8,806 bases of DNA from Burkholderiales bacterium (GTDB lineage: Bacteria > Pseudomonadota > Gammaproteobacteria > Burkholderiales > Casimicrobiaceae). The notes under the pieces were generated by a model, which was not told the DNA's origin, made no database searches, and was given only the letters and a program-made list of their open reading frames with translations. Shown piece after piece: positions 6,002 through 8,806 of the stretch (position 1 is the stretch's first letter; every line of letters starts with the position of its first letter). Position numbers and translations under genes: made by a program. Location: NCBI GenBank assembly GCA_031257235.1, contig JAIRPA010000082.1, positions 1-8,806 on the forward strand. Reading direction: 5' to 3'.

Positions 6002-6033
6002 TTCGGCAAAAAGTAAAAACCTACTTCTTACCG
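6002..6033 (-). repeat. CGGCAAAAAGTA palindrome overlapping the tex stop codon
   Basis: On the plus strand, the arm CGGCAAAAAGTA (6004-6015), preceded by TT (6002-6003), faces TACTTCTTACCG (6022-6033) around loop AAAACC. The second arm is tex coding sequence: on the minus strand it reads ACC GGT AAG AAG TAG, the last four codons and the stop. The other copies would read ACC GGC AAA AAG TAG. Both differences are synonymous and become G-U pairs in the tex mRNA, so the hairpin can still form in that RNA. Confidence 0.8.
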
Positions 6034-8492
6034 GTTGAAAGATACTTCGCAAACGCCGCCGCCATCGTTGTTTCGGGGAGTTTTTCCGGTTTCGATTTTG
6101 CCGAAAAACCGGAATGGCGGGGCGGCTCCGGTTTGCGTCCCGGTTTGGATTCCCGACGAGGATGATCACCCTGCCGCGAATCTGCCTCACGATCAGAAGA
6201 TAAGGGCGATGACGGCTTTTCCGGTTTCCGATTTCTTTGGAAAGGCGGTTTGGCTTTTTGAGAAAAAGACTCCGGTTTGGGGTTGCCCTCGTGTTGGTCG
6301 GTCAGCCGCATCGTCAAACTGATGCGACGACGCGCCGCGTCAATTTCCAATACTTTGACTTTGACAATGTCTCCGGCTTTGATGAAGTCACGCGGGTCTT
6401 TCACAAAACGATGAGAGAGCGCAGAGATGTGAACCAACCCGTCTTGATGAACGCCTATATCCACAAACGCGCCAAACGCCGCCACATTGGTGACTTGACC
6501 CTCAAGAATCATCCCGACGCGCAAATCGGCAAGGGCATCAATACCTTCGGTAAAGACAGCCGTTTTAAACTCCGGTCTGGGATCACGCCCGGGTTTTTCC
6601 AACTCTTTAAAAATATCGTGGACGGTGGGAACGCCGAAACGTTCGTCGGAATACTGTTCGGCTTTTAAGGTTTTGATCAGGGCGACGTTACCGATGACTT
6701 CAGTAATGGGTTTATGAAGGGTATTTAATATCTTTTCGACCACCGGATAAGCCTCAGGATGCACTGCCGATTGGTCGAGTAGATTGTCGCCGTTGTGAAT
6801 GCGCAAAAAGCCGGCGGCTTGTTCAAACGTTTTCTCGCCCAAACGCGGCACGGACTTTAACGCGTCGCGCGACGAAAACGCGCCGTGTGTGTCTCGATAC
6901 ATTACGATATTGTTGGCAAGCGTCGTCGATAAACCGGAAATGCGAGACAACAACGGAGCCGAAGCCGTGTTGACATCCACGCCAACCGCGTTCACGCAAT
7001 CTTCAACCACCATATCGAGCGCGCGCGCTAATTTAATTTGCGATACATCATGTTGATATTGACCCACGCCGATCGATTTGGGTTCAATTTTGACCAACTC
7101 GGCAAGCGGGTCTTGCAAGCGTCGCGCGATGGACACCGCGCCTCTTAGAGTGACATCCAATAGAGGAAACTCACGTGCCGCAAACTCGGACGCCGAATAA
7201 ACCGATGCGCCCGCTTCCGACACGGTGACTTTGGTCAACGAGAGGTCGGGGTGAAGTTTGATTAAATCCGCCACGAGCTTATCGGTTTCACGACTTGCCG
7301 TGCCGTTGCCGATGGCCACCAACTCAATGTTGTATTTGTCGCACATCGCCGCAAGGGTGGCAATACTTTTATCCCACTCTTTGCGCGGTTCGTGTGGGTA
7401 GATGGTGGCAGTATCCAAGAGTTTGCCGGTAGGGTCGATTGCCGCGACTTTCACGCCGGTGCGCAAACCGGGGTCTAGCCCCAAGGTGGCTTTTAACCCT
7501 GCAGGCGGCGCCAATAATAAGTCTTTTAAATTGCGTGCAAAGATATGGATGGCGTCTTCTTCGGCGCGTTCGCGCAGAGCATTCATCAACTCAAGTTCTA
7601 AATGGACAAACAGTTTTGTGCGCCACGTCCAGCGCACGGTGTCGATAAGCCACGCATCCGCCGCACGATGTTGGTTTTGTATCTTGAAATGCCGTGCAAT
7701 GATTTGCTCGCATTCGTTGAATTGAGGCTTTTCTGACATGGAGAGGGCGGTGTTTTCGGGAAGCTCGCTTGAGAGTTTTAACGAGACATTTAAAAAACCA
7801 TCATTTCGACCGCGGAAGAGTGCCAACGCGCGATGTGAAGGCACGGTATTCCATGCCTCTTGATAATCAAAGTAATCACGAAACTTCGCGCCCTCGTTTT
7901 CTTTGTCGGCAACGACGCGAGAGACAACCATGGCGGTATGAAAGAGTTCTTCGCGCAGCGCGCCCAACAAAACGGCGTCTTCGGAAAAACGTTCGATCAA
8001 AATGTGACGCGCCCCCTCCAAGACCGATTTGGTGTCGGGGAATCCCAAATCCGCGTTTGTGTATTTTAAGGCTTCCTCTTCCGGGGATAAGGTGGGGTCA
8101 TCAAAAAGCGCGTCGGCTAAAGGTGCTATGCCGGCTTCGCGCGCAATCTGCGCTTTGGTGCGGCGTTTGGGTTTGTAAGGCAGATATAAGTCTTCCAGCG
8201 ATTGCTTGGTGGGGGCGTCGGCAATCGCGGCTTCCAATTCGGGGGTTAATTTATTTTGCTCTTGGACAGACGCCAGAATAACCGCGCGGCGATCCTCCAA
8301 TTCCCGCAAATAGATCAAGCGTTCGCCTAAGGTGCGCAACTGCGTGTCGTCCAGACCCCCGGTGACTTCTTTTCGATAACGCGCGATGAAAGGCACGGTT
8401 GCCCCCTCGTCTAACAACATAATCGCGGCAGTGACCTGCGCCGGGTTGACTAAGAGTTCTTGGGCTATTCTGGAATCAATGGAGGGCAACAT
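6021..8492 (-). CDS. tex: Tex, S1-domain RNA-binding transcription accessory protein
   Basis: An 823-residue Tex/YhgF protein, a cytoplasmic nucleic-acid-binding factor related to eukaryotic Spt6 and implicated in transcription and RNA metabolism. The N-terminal helical region includes VPFIARYRKEVTGGLDD (33-49) and LEDLYLPYKPKRRT (99-112). The YqgF/RNase H-like domain begins at LGLDPGLRTGVKVA (337-350) and runs to about 465. PKSIGVGQYQHDV leads into the helix-hairpin-helix segment (about 508-565, NTASAPLL, VPRLGEKTFEQAAGFLRI). The S1 domain is at about 657-730. A basic, Pro/Lys/Arg/Ser-rich tail of about 93 residues follows, ending AAAFAKYLSTGKK; its last four codons lie in a repeat. The start fits family N-termini; the nearest AGGA is about 12 bases before the ATG, longer than ideal. 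Confidence 0.97.
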   Translation of the reverse strand: MLPSIDSRIAQELLVNPAQVTAAIMLLDEGATVPFIARYRKEVTGGLDDTQLRTLGERLIYLRELEDRRAVILASVQEQNKLTPELEAAIADAPTKQSLEDLYLPYKPKRRTKAQIAREAGIAPLADALFDDPTLSPEEEALKYTNADLGFPDTKSVLEGARHILIERFSEDAVLLGALREELFHTAMVVSRVVADKENEGAKFRDYFDYQEAWNTVPSHRALALFRGRNDGFLNVSLKLSSELPENTALSMSEKPQFNECEQIIARHFKIQNQHRAADAWLIDTVRWTWRTKLFVHLELELMNALRERAEEDAIHIFARNLKDLLLAPPAGLKATLGLDPGLRTGVKVAAIDPTGKLLDTATIYPHEPRKEWDKSIATLAAMCDKYNIELVAIGNGTASRETDKLVADLIKLHPDLSLTKVTVSEAGASVYSASEFAAREFPLLDVTLRGAVSIARRLQDPLAELVKIEPKSIGVGQYQHDVSQIKLARALDMVVEDCVNAVGVDVNTASAPLLSRISGLSTTLANNIVMYRDTHGAFSSRDALKSVPRLGEKTFEQAAGFLRIHNGDNLLDQSAVHPEAYPVVEKILNTLHKPITEVIGNVALIKTLKAEQYSDERFGVPTVHDIFKELEKPGRDPRPEFKTAVFTEGIDALADLRVGMILEGQVTNVAAFGAFVDIGVHQDGLVHISALSHRFVKDPRDFIKAGDIVKVKVLEIDAARRRISLTMRLTDQHEGNPKPESFSQKAKPPFQRNRKPEKPSSPLSSDREADSRQGDHPRRESKPGRKPEPPRHSGFSAKSKPEKLPETTMAAAFAKYLSTGKK

Positions 8493-8559
8493 GTGTTTTT
8501 AAAATCCTGCGGCACTTTTTAAAAAGCGCAATGATGCCATAAATCAGAGGTCAGGGGTT

Positions 8560-8589
8560 CGCCCAAAAGTACACCCCTCCTTTTGGGCG
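8560..8589. repeat. Inverted repeat CGCCCAAAAG / CTTTTGGGCG
   Basis: Perfect 10-base arms (8560-8569 and 8580-8589) flank the loop TACACCCCTC. The arms match the inner part of the arms at 699-752, so these are two members of one family, related in shape to the CGGCAAAAAGTA family. It lies about 70 bases upstream of the tex start. Confidence 0.75.
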
Positions 8590-8600
8590 GTTGGAATTTC

Positions 8601-8635
8601 CAAAAAATCGCGGGGGGGACCCCGCCGATTTTTTG
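8601..8635. repeat. Long hairpin CAAAAAATCGCGGGG / CCCCGCCGATTTTTTG
   Basis: Arms at 8601-8615 and 8620-8635 pair over 15 bases with one bulged C (8625) and a GGGA loop. The GC core with flanking A6/T6 runs resembles a bidirectional terminator. Read on the minus strand it would stop transcription entering the tex upstream region from the next gene to the right; on the plus strand there is no gene just upstream for it to serve. Confidence 0.6.
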
Positions 8636-8690
8636 TAGGCAAGGCGGCAGACACACCGCGCTTCCGAAAGTAACATCAATCTCACACATC

Positions 8691-8729
8691 GTCATTGCGG
8701 CGACCGAAGGAAGTGACTCGCAATCCGGT
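8691..8729. repeat. Dispersed palindromic element, GTCATTGCGGCGACCGAAGG variant
   Basis: ATTGCG (8694-8699) and CGCAAT (8719-8724) flank GCGACCGAAGGAAGTGACT, followed by CCGGTT. The outer sequence GTCATTGCGG...GCAATCCGG is shared with the units at 2891-2917, 5701-5727 and 5785-5812, but the centre differs. This centre resembles a dispersed repeat known from many unrelated bacterial genomes (recalled, not searched). Confidence 0.65.
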
Positions 8730-8738
8730 TTTAAAGAA

Positions 8739-8772
8739 TTCGGCAAAAAGTAAAACCCTACTTTTTGCCGAA
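8739..8772 (-). repeat. CGGCAAAAAGTA palindrome, copy 4
   Basis: Perfect 14-base arms TTCGGCAAAAAGTA (8739-8752) and TACTTTTTGCCGAA (8759-8772) around AAACCC. Read on the minus strand the loop is GGGTTT, matching the G-first, T-rich loops of copies 1 and 2, so it is assigned to the minus strand. It directly follows the ATTGCG...CGCAAT unit, as in the composite elements. Confidence 0.8.
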
Positions 8773-8806
8773 TGCCCTTGCTTATCCTTTCGTCAAAAAT
8801 GTTTCC

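Larger units (their letters stand above)
8493..8806. other. Intergenic region rich in palindromes, no gene seen
   Basis: Besides the four repeats listed separately, the only notable sequence is the perfect 12-base palindrome CTTTTTAAAAAG (8515-8526), 23 bases or more upstream of the tex start. It lies where a tex leader or promoter would be, but no clear -35/-10 pair is visible. The open frame on the minus strand at 8519-8746 only reads through repeats and shows no family resemblance. Bases 8773-8806 show nothing recognisable. Confidence 0.6.

Noticed and set aside
6035..8281. Several plus-strand open frames opposite tex
   Set aside because: They are antisense shadows of a gene with strong, continuous family similarity; none shows recognisable motifs or a ribosome binding site.
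8519..8746. 75-codon minus-strand frame upstream of tex
   Set aside because: It runs through three palindromic repeats, has no family resemblance and no ribosome binding site noticed.

Overview
The window looks like chromosomal DNA of a proteobacterium. The ArgB, SlmA and YbeD sequences read most like Betaproteobacteria, with Gammaproteobacteria as the alternative. This is judged from remembered family sequences; no search was run. Coding density is normal, but every sizeable intergenic gap is filled with palindromes and repeat mosaics.

Layout: (1) 3-692 (+), the C-terminal part of a di-haem cytochrome c oxidoreductase/peroxidase-like protein (DUF1111 type), cut by the window edge. (2) 758-2652 (-), a translationally coupled pair: a three-LysM MltD-like lipoprotein lytic transglycosylase followed by the small YbeD/DUF493 protein. 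(3) 2653-3101, a gap between divergent genes holding a short heptamer array and a chain of hairpins. (4) 3102-5511 (+), a likely operon of argB (acetylglutamate kinase), slmA (nucleoid occlusion TetR-family factor) and a WbbL-like family 2 glycosyltransferase. (5) 5512-6020, a gap between convergent genes holding a 14-unit heptamer array, a second and longer copy of the hairpin chain, the intrinsic terminator of tex, and a third, shortened, inverted piece of the same element. (6) 6021-8492 (-), tex, encoding the S1-domain RNA-binding/transcription accessory protein. (7) 8493-8806, a gap with four more palindromic elements and no gene.

The genes are ordinary housekeeping functions: arginine synthesis, division-site control, envelope glycosylation, peptidoglycan turnover and RNA metabolism. 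The unusual signal is the repeat family. A composite element (TCAGGRA heptamers, then CGTCATTCTGCGCG, then several hairpins, ending in the palindrome CGGCAAAAAGTA / TACTTTTTGCCG) occurs twice in direct orientation around the argB-slmA-glycosyltransferase block. Differences between the copies include two compensatory base-pair changes that keep the stems paired. The terminal palindrome also overlaps the end of tex and supplies its last four codons and stop. The two differences from the other copies there are synonymous and become G-U wobbles in the tex mRNA. No phage, CRISPR, toxin-antitoxin or defence system is visible.
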